64,000 nt of DNA from Berberis thunbergii (taxonomy: Eukaryota; Streptophyta; Magnoliopsida; Ranunculales; Berberidaceae): assembly GCA_003290165.1 (NCBI GenBank), contig QNQO01000642.1, positions 434,001-498,000 of the forward strand, written 5' to 3'. Positions 1 to 12,036 of this stretch are shown in pieces. Every line of letters begins with the position of its first letter. Position 1 is the first letter of the stretch. Made by a program: the position numbers and the translations under genes. Below the pieces are notes generated by a model. That model made no database searches. It had not been told where the DNA came from and worked only from the letters and a program-made list of their open reading frames with translations.

Positions 1-938
1 CTTATTCTAGGCAGGGCTCCAAGGGGAAGTTGGGCGGGTTGAAAGCATTATCAGGTCCGGTTTAGAATTTGCTAGTTGGTAGGCAGGCAACGAGGAGAGG
101 ACTAGCACCCAAAGGCCTAGGTGGGGGACTAATAAGGGTGTTAATCAATTTGATCGGTTTAAAATTTGGACAAAATCAAACCGAACTAGGGATTCGGTTT
201 TCAGTTTAGTTGTTATATTTTTCAAACGAAAAACCGAATCGAACCGATCGATTCGGTCTGGTTTTGATTGTTTTCGATTTTTCATTTTTTCATCACAATC
301 TGTAGAGAAGCAGGCTATCCCGAGAAGAAATAACTCAAAAAAGAGATGACCGATCCAATGAGGACTACTTTGATTAAATCACAAGCCAAAACTAAAGCTA
401 CGCAGTAGAATCCAAAAATCAAACTATATAGCACATGAGATATGGGACTCTATATAACTTCCAAATACAAACAATATTAGTACTTTTTTTTTTTTGAAAG
501 GCAACATCAGTACTACTTTCCCTTGATAAAAAAATAGATAGATGATAACAATGAACAAGAATAAATTAATCGAATAAACTAGCAAGACAACACCCCCGGT
601 CTCATGCTACCCCTTCTTTCCCCTTTCTCCATCTCTACCACCACCACTGTTCCCATCCCTTCCCCTTCATCTATTTGTCGGAACTCATCCACCATCATCA
701 CTGACCCTGCGTCACTCTAATTTCACTTTGCCATCCCCACAAGCCACCCCCACCTCCACCTCATCCACCACATTTTCTCACGACCCAGATCTAAAAAGAG
801 AGAATGAAGAAGGGGAGAAACAAATTTTTGGAGTGGTGCTGTTTGGTTTGAATGTTTGGGAGACTTGGAGAAAGATAAGCTTGGGGTGGGTGGAAATTAA
901 AAAAAGATAAATAATAGGTTGGAGTGGGACTATCATAT

Positions 939-1133
939 GGGAAATTCTAAATGTCGAGGGAAAGAGCGAGGAAACCAGCGAGGTAAACGAGGTGGCGGGG
1001 GGTGAACCGTTCACCCCCCTCGAGATGTTTTCCGCGCGCGCATCTCGAGGGGGGTGAACGGTTCACCCCCCCCCCGCCACCTCGTTTACCTCGCTGGTTT
1101 CCTCGCCCTTTCCCTCGACACATAGAATCACTC
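939..1133. mobile_element. Foldback MITE with 9-bp TSD (Mutator-like)
   Basis: The element is almost entirely one inverted repeat. The left arm runs from GGGAAATTCTA through TGTCGAGGG and the right arm is its near-perfect complement, with only a few mismatches and a G/C-run length change. The loop is a short GC-rich stretch near 1030-1040. It is flanked by a perfect 9-bp direct repeat CTATCATAT (930-938 and 1134-1142). Nine-base TSDs and long terminal inverted repeats are the signature of Mutator-like MITEs. It encodes nothing. A shorter palindrome (GAACCGTTC) is nested in each arm. Confidence 0.8.
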
Positions 1134-1239
1134 CTATCATATTGACTGTGGGAATTAAATAGGAGTCTTGAGGAAAGAAAAGTTTTGGGTGGTTGGGATA
1201 AAAAAGGTAAGAGTAGTCGGTTGGAACGAGTGGGAATTA

Positions 1240-1240
1240 A

Positions 1241-1275
<35 letters not shown>
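1240..1275. repeat. (TAA)n microsatellite
   Basis: About twelve uninterrupted TAA units, lying just before the right-hand CGGTT-rich end of the degraded hAT-like segment. Confidence 0.95.
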
Positions 1276-1277
<2 letters not shown>

Positions 1278-1743
1278 GCCTTTGGTTCGGTTTGATTTTT
1301 CTGGTGTATGAAAAATAGAAATCGAAACCGAAACCGAACAATTTAACTCGGTTCGATTCGGTTTATTCAAATTATTTTTGATTTGATTCGGCCAATTCGG
1401 TTGGTTTTCAGGAAACAATTAACACTTAGGCAATTTAAAACTTTTTTTTTTCTAAATTATAGTTTATAAAAATTAAGCATAATAACATGTAAATTACTTC
1501 TAATTCAATGGCAAGATACATATGCAAAATATACTAAAAAAATAGTCTTAATATTTTATTTTTTTTCGAACTAGAAATAAAAAAATTCAAAAACCCTCCC
1601 AAGCTAGCTACGAGGATTTTTAGAACACTGGTATTATTCAAACAAATCGGATTTAGAAAGTTAATTTCCACAACCCAACTCAATTTCTTTCCTGAATAAG
1701 TTGACCACGACAGAGCCTAAGCCAATCTAATCTAGGTATTACC

Positions 1744-2139
1744 TAGGGGTGGGCAATGTCGGTTCGGTTCGGTTTTGAGCCCTGAACCTATTTTGAACCT
1801 ATTTCATTCGGTTTGCCCAATTTTTTGATAGACCCAATTTTTAGTCCAAAATTAAAAACTGAGAGAGAAGGGAGTGATTTAGTGCAAGTGCAGTTGTTGC
1901 ACTAATCAGGAATTGACACCTACTTGTTATTTAGTTATTTATAAATATATATAATTAATCGATCGGTTCGGTTATTATTTAGTTGGTTCAAAATGTAAAC
2001 CGATTTCGAACATTTTATAACCGGTTCGGTTCGATTTAAATTTTTTTTTTCTACTCATATTTCGGTTCAGTTATCGAATCGAATTTAAAAACCGATTCGG
2101 TCGGTTAACCGAATTTAAATCGATTTTTACCTACCCCTA
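1744..2139. mobile_element. hAT-type MITE with 8-bp TSD
   Basis: A 396-bp element starting TAGGGGTGGGCA and ending CCTACCCCTA, so the ends are inverted. Subterminal GGTTCGGTT repeats lie on one side and their complements on the other. Flanking 8-mers are GTATTACC (1736-1743) and ATATTACC (2140-2147), a 7/8 match consistent with a hAT TSD. There is no coding capacity. It shares its terminal motif with the larger element at 42848-44280. Confidence 0.85.
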
Positions 2140-2147
2140 ATATTACC

Positions 2148-2490
2148 CATCCCACCTGAACGGGTTGTGTGAGTTCAATCCACCCAAGTTGTAGCCCTAG
2201 TTGGTGGTAGATGAGTGTGGGTATTGGGTATTTTGAGAATTGGAATGACTGCAACATGAAATGGATTGAAATGGGAAACACATAAACAATGACAATGGAA
2301 GAAATTAAACCCTAAACTCTAACACAAACATCACAGAATTCACAACACAAATATGCTTAACAATCTACATGGACACAAAACTTCAAAAACTTTGAGAGGA
2401 TTCATCACTTTAGACTGCTCCATTAATTTCATGTCATCTATACTGGAGAACATAAAAACAACCTACCTATCTATCTATAAAACATCTAAC
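2148..2490. other. Gene-free stretch 3' of the peptide gene
   Basis: AT-rich sequence between the hAT MITE and the end of the small secreted peptide gene. It would hold the 3' UTR and polyadenylation signals of that minus-strand gene. I see no other element in it. Confidence 0.5.
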
Positions 2491-2712
2491 CTAATTGTTG
2501 CTGCATTTGTCCTTCTTGCAATAGAAAGTACATTCTGAAGGAGAATCCGAACCACAAGTTGGAAGACATTCTTCTATACATTGTTTCAGAACTGGATCAT
2601 TGATGACGATGGATTGTTTATGATAAAAGGCTTCCACAATAACATGCCCAGTTGTGAGGAGGGCAGTAGATAGGAGCAGCAAAATGAAACGATGATTGGC
2701 AAAGACGACCAT
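2491..2712 (-). CDS. Small secreted cysteine-rich peptide (thionin-like family)
   Basis: An intact 73-residue reading frame. Residues about 6-27 form a hydrophobic signal peptide (basic residue, then LLLL and ALLTTG), so the product is expected to enter the secretory pathway. The mature C-terminal half has six cysteines spaced C-x3-C-x3-C-x7-C-x3-C-x4-C, including CIEEC and CKKDKC. This resembles small plant thionin-like or other defensive cysteine-rich peptides; the exact family is inferred from spacing only. The ATG is chosen because it begins the signal peptide and lies about 45 bases downstream of a TATA box. No frameshift or stop interrupts it, unlike almost every other coding trace in the window, so it may be a real single-exon host gene. 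Confidence 0.6.
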   Translation of the reverse strand: MVVFANHRFILLLLSTALLTTGHVIVEAFYHKQSIVINDPVLKQCIEECLPTCGSDSPSECTFYCKKDKCSNN

Positions 2713-2755
2713 CTTCTGCTCGATCCTCTCTCCAGCTTCAAATGAAATTTACCAT

Positions 2756-2765
2756 TTAATTTATA
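2756..2765 (-). promoter_or_regulatory. TATA box of the small peptide gene
   Basis: Read on the minus strand this is TATAAATTAA, preceded by CCC. It is placed 45-50 bases before the ATG at 2712, a normal spacing for a short plant 5' leader. Confidence 0.5.
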
Positions 2766-2769
2766 GGGC

Positions 2770-3840
2770 AAAATGATATTGAGCAGCAGAGAGCCAGCCA
2801 TGAGCCAACAGTTACCAATTCAACTACTAATTGCTCACTTTCTTTATTGAGTCAAAACACTATCTTTAAATTTATACTTATCTTTTCCAATTGGTGTGAG
2901 ATTTCCAAAATAACTCTCTGCCACGATACATTCATTCCTTTGGAAATAGAGATGCTATTGAGAAATTTAAGCCCAACCATCCCATGCTAATTATCTCATG
3001 AAACATTCATTCCTTTTATGGGAAAATTCTTTTCTTTTAAACATAAAATGGGACTTTTTATTTATTACTATTATTATTAATTTTTTTATACTGTACATGA
3101 CACTTAACATAAAAATACAAAAACATTATTTTATGGGAGGTTACAGAAATTGCATGCTTGGGTTTGCAAAAATTAGTTTATGGAATGGCACTGATGTTTT
3201 GACACCACAAATTCTCATCTTTTTTACACCACCATCACCCCTACTTTTCTGTCTAACACCACCATCTTTCTTTCCAACACCACCTCCTACTCTTTGACAC
3301 CGTCAATATAAGCTTTAATTTTAAAACATTCTCTTTCCCCCCAACTCTCAACAACTTTCTCCAACTCTCAAACATCTTCCCTCCCACTCCCCTCCTTCCA
3401 TTAAATTCACATTTAATTTCTACCTCTCACATTACTCTGTATTCTCTTTTCCATTATATATTATTCTGTTATCTATTAAAGGTAACCAATACATGATTCT
3501 GCCTCTGTTATTTTGTGTGCGATTTGTTATGCGGTATGTGTGCGATTTTGTATGAGCGAGTGTGATTGTGTCCGTGCCTGTGCGATACGTGCATGAGTAA
3601 TGTGCCTATGCGATTTTTCTCGATTGTATGCGTTGACTAATTGTAAGATTGGATTTGGTGTGCGGATCAATAGCTTGCAAAGACCTATGCGAACATAACA
3701 ATCGCCATCGCACAGGTCTCTGCGATTGACCAAATCGCATTCGCCTGCAAGTCCATTTTTGCAAATAATTGTAAATTATATTATTTTTTGCAATATTTTG
3801 ATAAGGAATTATTTATCAGTTGTAATTGCATCATTTTATT
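2770..3840. other. AT-rich intergenic stretch
   Basis: No gene is supported here. A pyrimidine-rich low-complexity tract (about 3210-3440) produces chance open frames. The first part may include the upstream region of the minus-strand peptide gene. Confidence 0.4.
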
Positions 3841-4529
3841 AATGTTCAGTATGGCAAAGATGAAGAAAGACGTTGTGTCTTTTTTGATTGATGGTGGTGG
3901 TGGTGTTGGGGATGATGCAGTTGATAGAAGGCCAATAACGACGTATAACCAAAAGGTAATTGCAGAAAAGGGTAGATAAAAAATGGAAGAACAGAGGGAG
4001 AAAAAAGTGACGAATAAGAGGAGGGAGGATGAAATTGGGAATGATTATATTGATCAAAAAGAAGTGGCTAGACGAATATCCAGTTGCAAAGTCAAGTCGA
4101 ACCACAAAGTCAAGGTGTTGCAGGTGTTATATATGAGGGTGAGGAGGTGGGGTAGGGTGAAATTGATGAGGAAGGTGAGGCTGGGGATGACGAAGAGGCT
4201 ACAGATGATGATGAACCAATTGTTTCTATTGAACTTGGTTTTCATGAAGTAGATGAGAATGTTTTGTATCTTGGGATCCCAAGGATGGCTCGATATTAGA
4301 GATTACTTTCATGTTTCTCACTCCATTTGGGATGATGACAAGGTAATTGCAATATTTTTCAGTTCTCGAAATATCGAAATGTTATTGTTTTTATATTACT
4401 TGGATATAGGAATGAGGTGAATTGAGATCTCGACGTCAATATTAAATTTTTTTAGTTTTGGAACTTGAGACAGAAGCCGAAAGAAGTAAGGACAATGATC
4501 TATAAGAGTGGTCTACGTCTCTCGTCCCT

Positions 4530-5840
4530 TGATAGACTATTGTAAGAATCATGTTGATAGGATGATCATTTGTGCTTTCGTGGAGCATTGACAACCTGAT
4601 ACCAACATTTTTTTACCTTTCTTTTGGAGATATGAGAATCATGCTCGACGACATATATCATATCACTCGGTTGTCGATCGTTAGTAAGTTGGTTATCGTA
4701 TAAAAACTAAAATAAGTTAGACGAATGTGTCAAACTGTTGGTGAATAGTTTGGGCATTAAAAAGAGTGAAGCACAAAAGCATATCCAAAAGAATATTAGT
4801 GTTGTGGAGTTGAATTTTGTTAAAGATAATTGTTGTGAAAAAGCGAAGGCAATTGATTCTTTTCAAAAGAAACAACTTGCTAGGGGTTACTTGTTATTAC
4901 TACTGGGCATGACTATTTTTGCGCCAATAAGACTAGAACAAAGGTTTGTTAATATTTGAAGTTGCTGATGAAGGTGGATGACGTTGGGAAGTTTGCCTGG
5001 GGCATATATACTTTGGCGTTCTTGTATCGTCAATTGGGTTGTGCTTGCAAAGCGGAACGAAACAAATATTTGGATATTTTCCTATTTTGGAGGTATATTT
5101 AAACTTTGTTCTTTAGTTAATTACCCTTTAATTGTTTAAGATATTTAACTAATTAATTTATTGTATTTTTATTTATAGGGTTGGATAAACGACCACTTTT
5201 ATGCTTTGTGAAAACATCGATGCTTCATGGAATGATACTCTCCCCATCATGGCTAAGTGGGAATGCCCCCAACTTGTAGGGGTAGTGAATGAAGAAATCT
5301 TCACTCTCAGGGAGCATCTCGATGACGTGTATTTTGAAGAGGTAAAATATTAGTAATTATATACAAGTTTGATTTCATCTTGTCTTTCCCATTAATTGTT
5401 TTAATTTTTATTTTATAATTTAATAATTTTCATGTTTGTATGGTCAAGTTAGTTGGGACCCTTATGTGAATTCCCCTTGATAATATCACATGGTTCCAAG
5501 GTTGTTTGTCATGCCCCAACATCGAAATATCCTATCAGCCAGATAGAGTTATATCCTATCAGCCAGATAGAGTTATGAGACAGACGAGAAAGGTACAAAT
5601 GATTCCAAATCCTTCCATTCGAGCCAAAATGAAGAATAGAGGTCAATCGAGCAATAACTACTTGGTAAAACAAGAGATATTGTCGTTGTTTTGAAACTTG
5701 GTAGAATCATCTTTTGTCAAGTGATAACCAAGTTGCACTTGTGTGGCATCCATTAGATTGCAGCAAGGACTATTTGGAGTGGTTTTATGACATTAACCAT
5801 CATTTCGTCTAACCACCGAGGAATAAGAAAACTCATCCCC
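4530..5840 (+). pseudogene. Decayed plant mobile domain (PMD) gene
   Basis: Scattered reading frames match the plant mobile domain found in MAIN/MAIL-type proteins and in transposon-encoded relatives. In order: CAFVEH and QPDTNIF near 4570-4605; in another frame MRIMLDDIYHITRL around 4632-4673; QLARGYLLLLLGMTIFA at about 4870-4920; AWGIYTLAFLYRQLGC around 5000-5045; and PDRVMRQ...KVQMIP at about 5560-5600. Several frameshifts and stops separate these blocks, and short introns may account for some breaks. PMD proteins of this type are commonly mobile-element passengers. The 3840-4530 interval and the 5840-6300 Gly/Asp-rich coding-like tail may be the outer parts of the same gene, but I cannot prove it. 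Confidence 0.6.
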
Positions 5841-6641
5841 TAAGAAAAAAATTGTTTCTATCAAACAATAGGGTAACTTAACTATACTTGCTCAAAATTT
5901 TGCATACATGAGAAATACAATTTTATTTTGTTTTTACTAAGTTCAAATGTTTCCCTGCAGATCAAGGAGTTGATGAGGCTCTTAAGTTGGTCAAGGCCTC
6001 TATTGATGAAGGCGTGAATGTTGATAAGGTCGTGTTGCTCTTGAAGCAAAAAAAAAAAAAAATTGGCTTGCTACAAGGAATGTTTGCCCCTGTGACCTTG
6101 GAAGACTAAGAGGAAGAACAAGGGAATGCTCCAGACGGTAGAGGTGGTGGAGGAAGGGGTGGTGATAGTAGAAGAAAGGGTGATGGTGGTGGAACAAGGG
6201 GTGGTGGTAGTGAATCAAACGTTGACTATGGTGAAAAAGCTAGTGGAAGAAGTGAGGCAAGAACAAATAAAAAAGCATGAATATATCAGTTAGTGCAACC
6301 TGGAAAAAAAAAACTAAGAAGATTTCGATTTGATTGGTTCTTCTAGGTGTTCAAATTTGGTTTAGGCGATTCTTTTAGTACATTTAGCTTGACGCTAAGC
6401 ACGTTTAGTTTTGGTCTTAGGTGTTTAGTTTATATTTGTCCCTTACGTACTTTGTTTGATGTAATAATTTTTAGTTTATGAATTGAATTATTTGTCAAAA
6501 CCCTTCATTAATATATAATTTTCACTCCATTTATTGAGTACCCATTTTTACTTATGATGCATTTACATTTGAATTGCTTTTTATGGTTATAAACATCGTA
6601 ATTTGGAGAACGTAAAAAGTTTCAAAATTTTTGGTCACACA

Positions 6642-6930
6642 TAGGGTTAAACAAAAAACCAACCGAACCGATTAAACCGACCGAATTGATAAAAAAATCG
6701 AAGTGGTCGGATCGATTTACAGATTCTATGTGATTTTAACCGGCAAAACCGAACTGATCGAATATATATAATAAATAATATATATTTTATATTAAAATAA
6801 TATAATAAATTTAAAATAGTTGGTCGGTTCGGTTTTAGTTGGTTTGGATATGGTTTGCATAAATTAGAATTGGTTCCGTTTCGGTTTGAAAATTTTGAAA
6901 CAACAAAAGTCGGTTTGGTTTTCAACCCTA
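6642..6930. mobile_element. hAT-type MITE with perfect 8-bp TSD
   Basis: A 289-bp element with inverted ends: TAGGGTT at the left and AACCCTA at the right, followed inward by AACCAACCGA-type repeats. It is bracketed by a perfect 8-bp duplication GTCACACA (6634-6641 and 6931-6938). The AT-rich centre has no coding capacity. Confidence 0.9.
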
Positions 6931-6938
6931 GTCACACA

Positions 6939-9040
6939 ACTTCAGAAAACATGGTAATGGTCAACCTCACAAAGCATGGAAATTAATTAAATATGCAAGT
7001 ATGTCAGAAGCTAAAAAAGAATCTCTAATCACAGATGTCACACGAGTTAAAAACTTGCTATGGCAGAGGTCACTTGGCGTGTATTGTGTCTGGTTCCTAT
7101 AACACTCAAACAAACATCGGTAATAGTTCTCAACGAGCTCCAACATATTTGAGTCACGCAAACAATTTTGATGGTCAATGCGTACCTTGCTTTCTAGAAT
7201 TGTCAAAACAACATTCACCAACTTCACCCTGCACTTCTGCCACATTCTAAGCCACAACCATACCTTTGTTTCTACCTCCAGTGGTTTCTCATTCCTGACC
7301 TGCTTCCAATCATTTTCCTTGTTGTAACCTAGGAAATTGGCTATGCAAAGATAAACATATAAATGAGAAATTTTATGCCCCTAAATATACAATTGCTAGG
7401 TCCAATTATCTAATAAAATATCTCATTACATATATTTTGTAGAAATTCAAGCACTAATCTCAAATCATACACAAAGTGGCACAATAAGGCTAAGACAACA
7501 ACTAGAAAGCTTATTGGAAGTTCACATATGCATTGTCAAAGATCAAAGATTTTCAAGCCCAAAGACCCATGAAGTCAAGCCAACAAAGTATCATCATCTA
7601 CAGATCTCGATGAAATCAACTTGAAGAATTGGACATCCACATGAAAACTTTATCATAGCCAAAATAATCTCTACAAACTTCAAAAGTGCTAAGTCAAACT
7701 CCACTATCCATTCTCACATATTTTTACTTCAACATTTTTACACTCCACCTTATTTCACTTTTACATTCTTCCATATCTTTACTCCATCACCTTTACACTC
7801 CACCTTATTTCACTCCAACACTCTTCCATATTTCACTCAAATACTCCTCCTTCCACTCTATTATCTCTATACATAAATCTCACCCTACTTCAACTATAAA
7901 TACCCCACACAAAAGCACTCTTGAAGGACTTTTGAAACACTTTGGAAATAGTTGAAGTAGTTGTAGTTTGGAGAGAAATAAGTGAAATTTGGCCTAGAAC
8001 TTACTATTTTTGGCTAACATCCCACCTTAGGGTGTGGGTGAGCCCATGGGAGGATAGCTCCAAGAAGGCTCTTTTAGATTAGTTATTTCCATTTTCATGT
8101 ATTAGAGAAGCATGTGTGATTAGATTGGTCTTGTAGCTTGGTTGTATCATAAATCTATGAGGTAAGTTAGGTGTTTTCATCATATGAATTCAATTCATGC
8201 TTTCTTCTTCTATTTATTAAGCTCAAGATTAGATAAGTTTCTATTCTTACAATTTCTCTAACAAGCTCCTTACAATGTTTACATATTATTAGTCTAAGTT
8301 TCATTACGATTTGCTAGATATTTAGTATTTCATTTAAGTATGAATTTCTTGTATGTTTTTAAATCAACATTTGATTATTAGGTTACTAATATAACTTAAG
8401 CTTGAAATCAATTTGCTCATAATACCATATTTTCCATCATAAGGTGAGATGAGAATCTACCTTAGGATGTGTTAATGAATTTGGAAAAGATTAATCTAAG
8501 AGTAACCTAATGGTGTCATCTACTGCATTTACGTCTATGATCAACGGTTTTGATTTTGAGATGTTGCATTATTATCCCTGTCAACGCCTTGGCACCAAAC
8601 TATCAAGGCTGACCTCGATGGGAACACCTACAAAAAAATGTTAGGAAAACCAATAAACTTGTTAAGGAAAGTAATGGACATGTAAAAATGGTTATACATG
8701 AATTAACTTTACCTCTTCTGTAAGAAAAAAAAAAGTTACCATCGTCAATTGACTCCTCTTATGTTCTTTCCTCATCATGGTTGCTAGCCACATCATTTGT
8801 CTCAAAAGGAGCCCCACAACCTCAACATTCGTATCGATATCCTTTTACACAAATTAAATCAAACAAATTATAATTACAATCCTATTTATTAAGTAATTGA
8901 ATGATGAAACTGATTAAGGCAATGGTTACCTCTAAAAGGTTTGTCTCTTCCAAATAGGCTTGAAGCAATTTCGGGATGTCAACATCTTCTGGAGGCATGT
9001 CGAAATTTATAACGTCCATAAGAAGAGCTACGCACAAAAT
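6939..9040. other. Unassigned sequence, possibly old LTR-type material
   Basis: A 96-codon open frame on the minus strand (6967-7257) has no family I recognise. From about 7700 the sequence is pyrimidine-rich and then contains a clear TATAAATA (7895-7902) on the plus strand. The arrangement resembles the promoter part of a retrotransposon LTR or a gene 5' leader, but I found no matching partner repeat, primer site or protein domain. Nothing else is supported. Confidence 0.3.
7895..7902 (+). promoter_or_regulatory. Candidate TATA box
   Basis: TATAAATA preceded by CAAC and followed by a C-rich start region. No gene can be attached to it, so its use is uncertain. Confidence 0.3.
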
Positions 9041-12031
9041 GTAACACCCCTAAATTTCATAAAAATTAATTTAATTTATTTTTAATTAAATAAAATAGAG
9101 TTACATTAATTGGAATTAAAATTCAAAATTTAGGGTTTTATTTAGTGTGTTTAGAGGGTGGGTGCCCTCAGAATTTTAGTAGGGGCAAATAGCCACCCAC
9201 CATATAAAAAAACCTTTTTTATTCCTTTTTCCTTCTTCTTTTCTCCTTCATTCTCCACGTTTTCTTCTTGTTGGCGGCGCTTGGAATGGTGTGTTGTGTG
9301 ATGGGTGTTTGTAATGGACGAGACCAGAGATGGAAAAGGGGAGGCGAGGGAAATCGTGAGAACTATGTGGCGATGGTGGATGCTGAGAGGAAAGAAGAGC
9401 GAGATGGCTGGGGTTGATGCAACGAGATGGTTAGCGCATGTTGATTGAGTTTCGATTCTCGGATCTAGGGTGAGTTTATTTTCATCCCCTCTTTAATTTT
9501 TTTAATCGAAATGGTTTGGGTTGCTGTAAGTTGTTTTCTAGGGCTCTGTTCTTCTTCTTCTTGGTTTCATCTTCTTTTTGGTTCCATCTGGGTTTCTGGG
9601 GTGGTTTTATTCAAATGGATTTGAGGATTTTGGTTGTTTGCATGTTAGATTGGAGATTTACAAGTCTAGGGTTTGATTTTAGTTCATGGGTTGGAAGTTT
9701 TATGAGTGTGATTTGGGTGACTTCGACACTTTAGGTGATGCGATAGAGTTCATATTTCTCAAGATTGCAATTTACTAGGGCTTTCATTGGAGTCATTCGG
9801 TTTGATTTAATCCGATTTATTGGTCAGTGATTATTCATGTATTGACTTTTCTCAAATTTTAAATGTTTCGATTACAGGTTTGATCTAAATGTTTCACCTT
9901 TGCTTTTGGTTAAGTGTGGTTTGCCTCAAATTGAAAGATAAACATGGGTTTTGATTAAGTTGAAAAGAATTGGTGGATTTCAGCCAAAAATGAAATTTTT
10001 CTTAATTGAATTGATTTATTTTCCATAGGCTGGTTGCATAAATCGTTTATGAATTGAATTTCTTGTTTCTGTTCAGTGGGGTTTGCCAATTGGAAAATAA
10101 ATAGTGGGTTCTGATTGGAAGTTGAGCAACAATATATTTTTAACCAGAATTGGAAGGGTGATTGGAGGGTTGGCCCTTGGATTTTCTAGAAGAGACGGAA
10201 CAATCAATAAGCTGTAACTGACAATATTAGGATAACCTAAATTGAATTTAGGCTAGATTTAGTTGGAGCTTTTGATGGCTTTGGCTGAAAGGAGACATTG
10301 ATTGTTACTTGTTTAGAAGTTGCAAATTGTACGCGTGTCTTGGTCAATATTACATCTGACTTGCTTTCTGTATTAGTGTGGGTTTGGCTAGTTTGGTTTC
10401 ATTCCTTACTTTTGTTTGAGTGGATGTCTTTAGACTTATTTGGGAAAGGGGTAGAGCATAACTTTAGTTGGTGTTATTTGCGAATTCGGGTTTGGATATG
10501 TTTCGATCATGCATGTTCTTGATATACCTTTGCATTTACTTTATAGAAATTGGATCTACCTCATTCTAAGTGATTGTTTGCGAAGGGAACTTTGATTGAA
10601 TTATATTTAAGAGATTAATTTGTGAAAACTTATATCTTGATAAGATCAATTTGAATAATTGTATTCTTATGCTAATTGACTTATAAAAGAGTCTAAATTC
10701 CTTATATTGAATGGGCTTCGATCCTCCGATTTGTTACAGAAAGTATATATATGAAAAATGTAGGTAGTCCCAAAACAATGGGATGATATCCTGATGAGAT
10801 TGTTTATGATTTGGCAATGTGTTAAATGTTATGCTTCCCAAAAATAATGGGTAGATTGATGTACTTATGAATGACAAAATGTCATTGTGGAGGAAATTCT
10901 GAAATATCAAAAATAAATGATATTGGTAAACTTTGACTCCTGAAAATTTAAATCACCTGGAATTGTATCACTTAGAACTACCACACCTCTTTTGTTTATT
11001 ATTTCTCCTCTCTTACTAGAGAAACTAACTAACCTGCGGGTTGTCTTGCGAAGTTGGGGCACCTATTTCCTACTAGAGAAATTAAAATAACCTTTGGGTT
11101 AGTCTTGCAGAAATGAGGTGAATTTGTATGCCTACAATAGGCTTTGATATTTATCCGTAAAAAATGTAACGTGACTTTATGCGCATTGATAGCCAAAGAT
11201 TGACTTTTGTTACTCATATAGTTAGGAGTATCTGGTGATGCATGCTTGTATGTGATGTGTCCCCACTTGGGCATAAATGACGAAGAAGTCCTCCTTTATA
11301 TGAGAGAGGCATATGGGCATGTATGTTCGCCACGGAGGTGGTGCGAATATGGTATCGTCTAAGTGATCAATCCGTCAAAAGATGAATCAAAAAGTCCAAT
11401 GAAAATGAGTACATTAGGTGTATATTGTTTCTAACCCTTGTTCATGCAGGATGACAAGTCCACTAATATTTCTGCAGGTCAGACTTGCCATAGTCAATTT
11501 CTACAGTGTAAGTATAAGTAAATGCATATTTACTTGTTAGGATGAGGACATGTTTGCCTTGTTGAGGAACTAAAATTTTTTGAACTGTGTTTTCTTGCAT
11601 GACACCTTTGCCTTATTGAGGAACTACCTATTCGTGTGATGATTTGTTGTTTGTGTTGTGTTTAGCTTGATGTTTATCATGTGAGAATTTATTGATTTTG
11701 GGATGAAGATTACTCACACCAGCTTTATTGCTGACCCAAGTGAGCTTTTGCTTCTTGGGTACATTCCTTGGGGAATGTAGCCGATTAGCCTTTCAGGTTT
11801 AGAGACTTTTGAGCAGCGTTACTATAGTTTCGCTAGTGGGGCTAGCAACGTCGGAATTTCCTGGTTAGAGTTTATTATAAATTTTAGTTTGTTCTATTTT
11901 CTAAAATATGTTTTAGTGTTGCTGCTAAATGTGTCTATTGTTATTGAATTTCACGTCCCGAGTTTTGGTGAAATGGATAATCCTACGTGAATTTTGGGAT
12001 TTTCTTTTTATTCAAAAATCGGGGCATGGCA
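9041..12031. mobile_element. Solo LTR, Gypsy Del/Tekay-like, 2,991 bp
   Basis: Begins TGTAACACCCC and ends GGGGCATGGCA, so it has the TG...CA ends and near-palindromic termini typical of long LTRs of Del/Tekay chromoviruses. It is bracketed by CAAAA on both sides (9036-9040 and 12032-12036). There is no internal retrotransposon sequence and no second copy, so this is what remains after recombination between two LTRs. A TATAAAAA at 9203-9210 is the likely promoter if the LTR reads on the plus strand. Short open frames inside it do not resemble proteins. Confidence 0.7.
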
Positions 12032-12036
12032 CAAAA

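Larger units (their letters stand above)
133..1428. mobile_element. Possible degraded non-autonomous hAT element
   Basis: Both ends carry dense subterminal copies of CGGTT/AACCG motifs, as in plant non-autonomous hAT elements. The outer ends are loosely inverted: TAAGGGTGTTAAT at the left, and ATTAACACTTA at the right, which reads TAAGTGTTAAT in reverse complement. The middle (about 290-1270) holds no recognisable gene but contains a foldback MITE and a TAA microsatellite as later insertions. No convincing 8-bp TSD was found (gggactaa against ggcaattt), so the two ends could belong to two separate small elements. Confidence 0.35.

Noticed and set aside
7686..7955. 89-codon open frame rich in Ser/His/Thr/Leu
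   Set aside because: It translates a pyrimidine-rich leader-like stretch and spans a TATA-like motif; no domain.
9516..10522. Open frames of 72-74 codons in the long LTR
   Set aside because: Hydrophobic, Trp/Phe-rich translations of T/G-rich DNA with no start context or homology.
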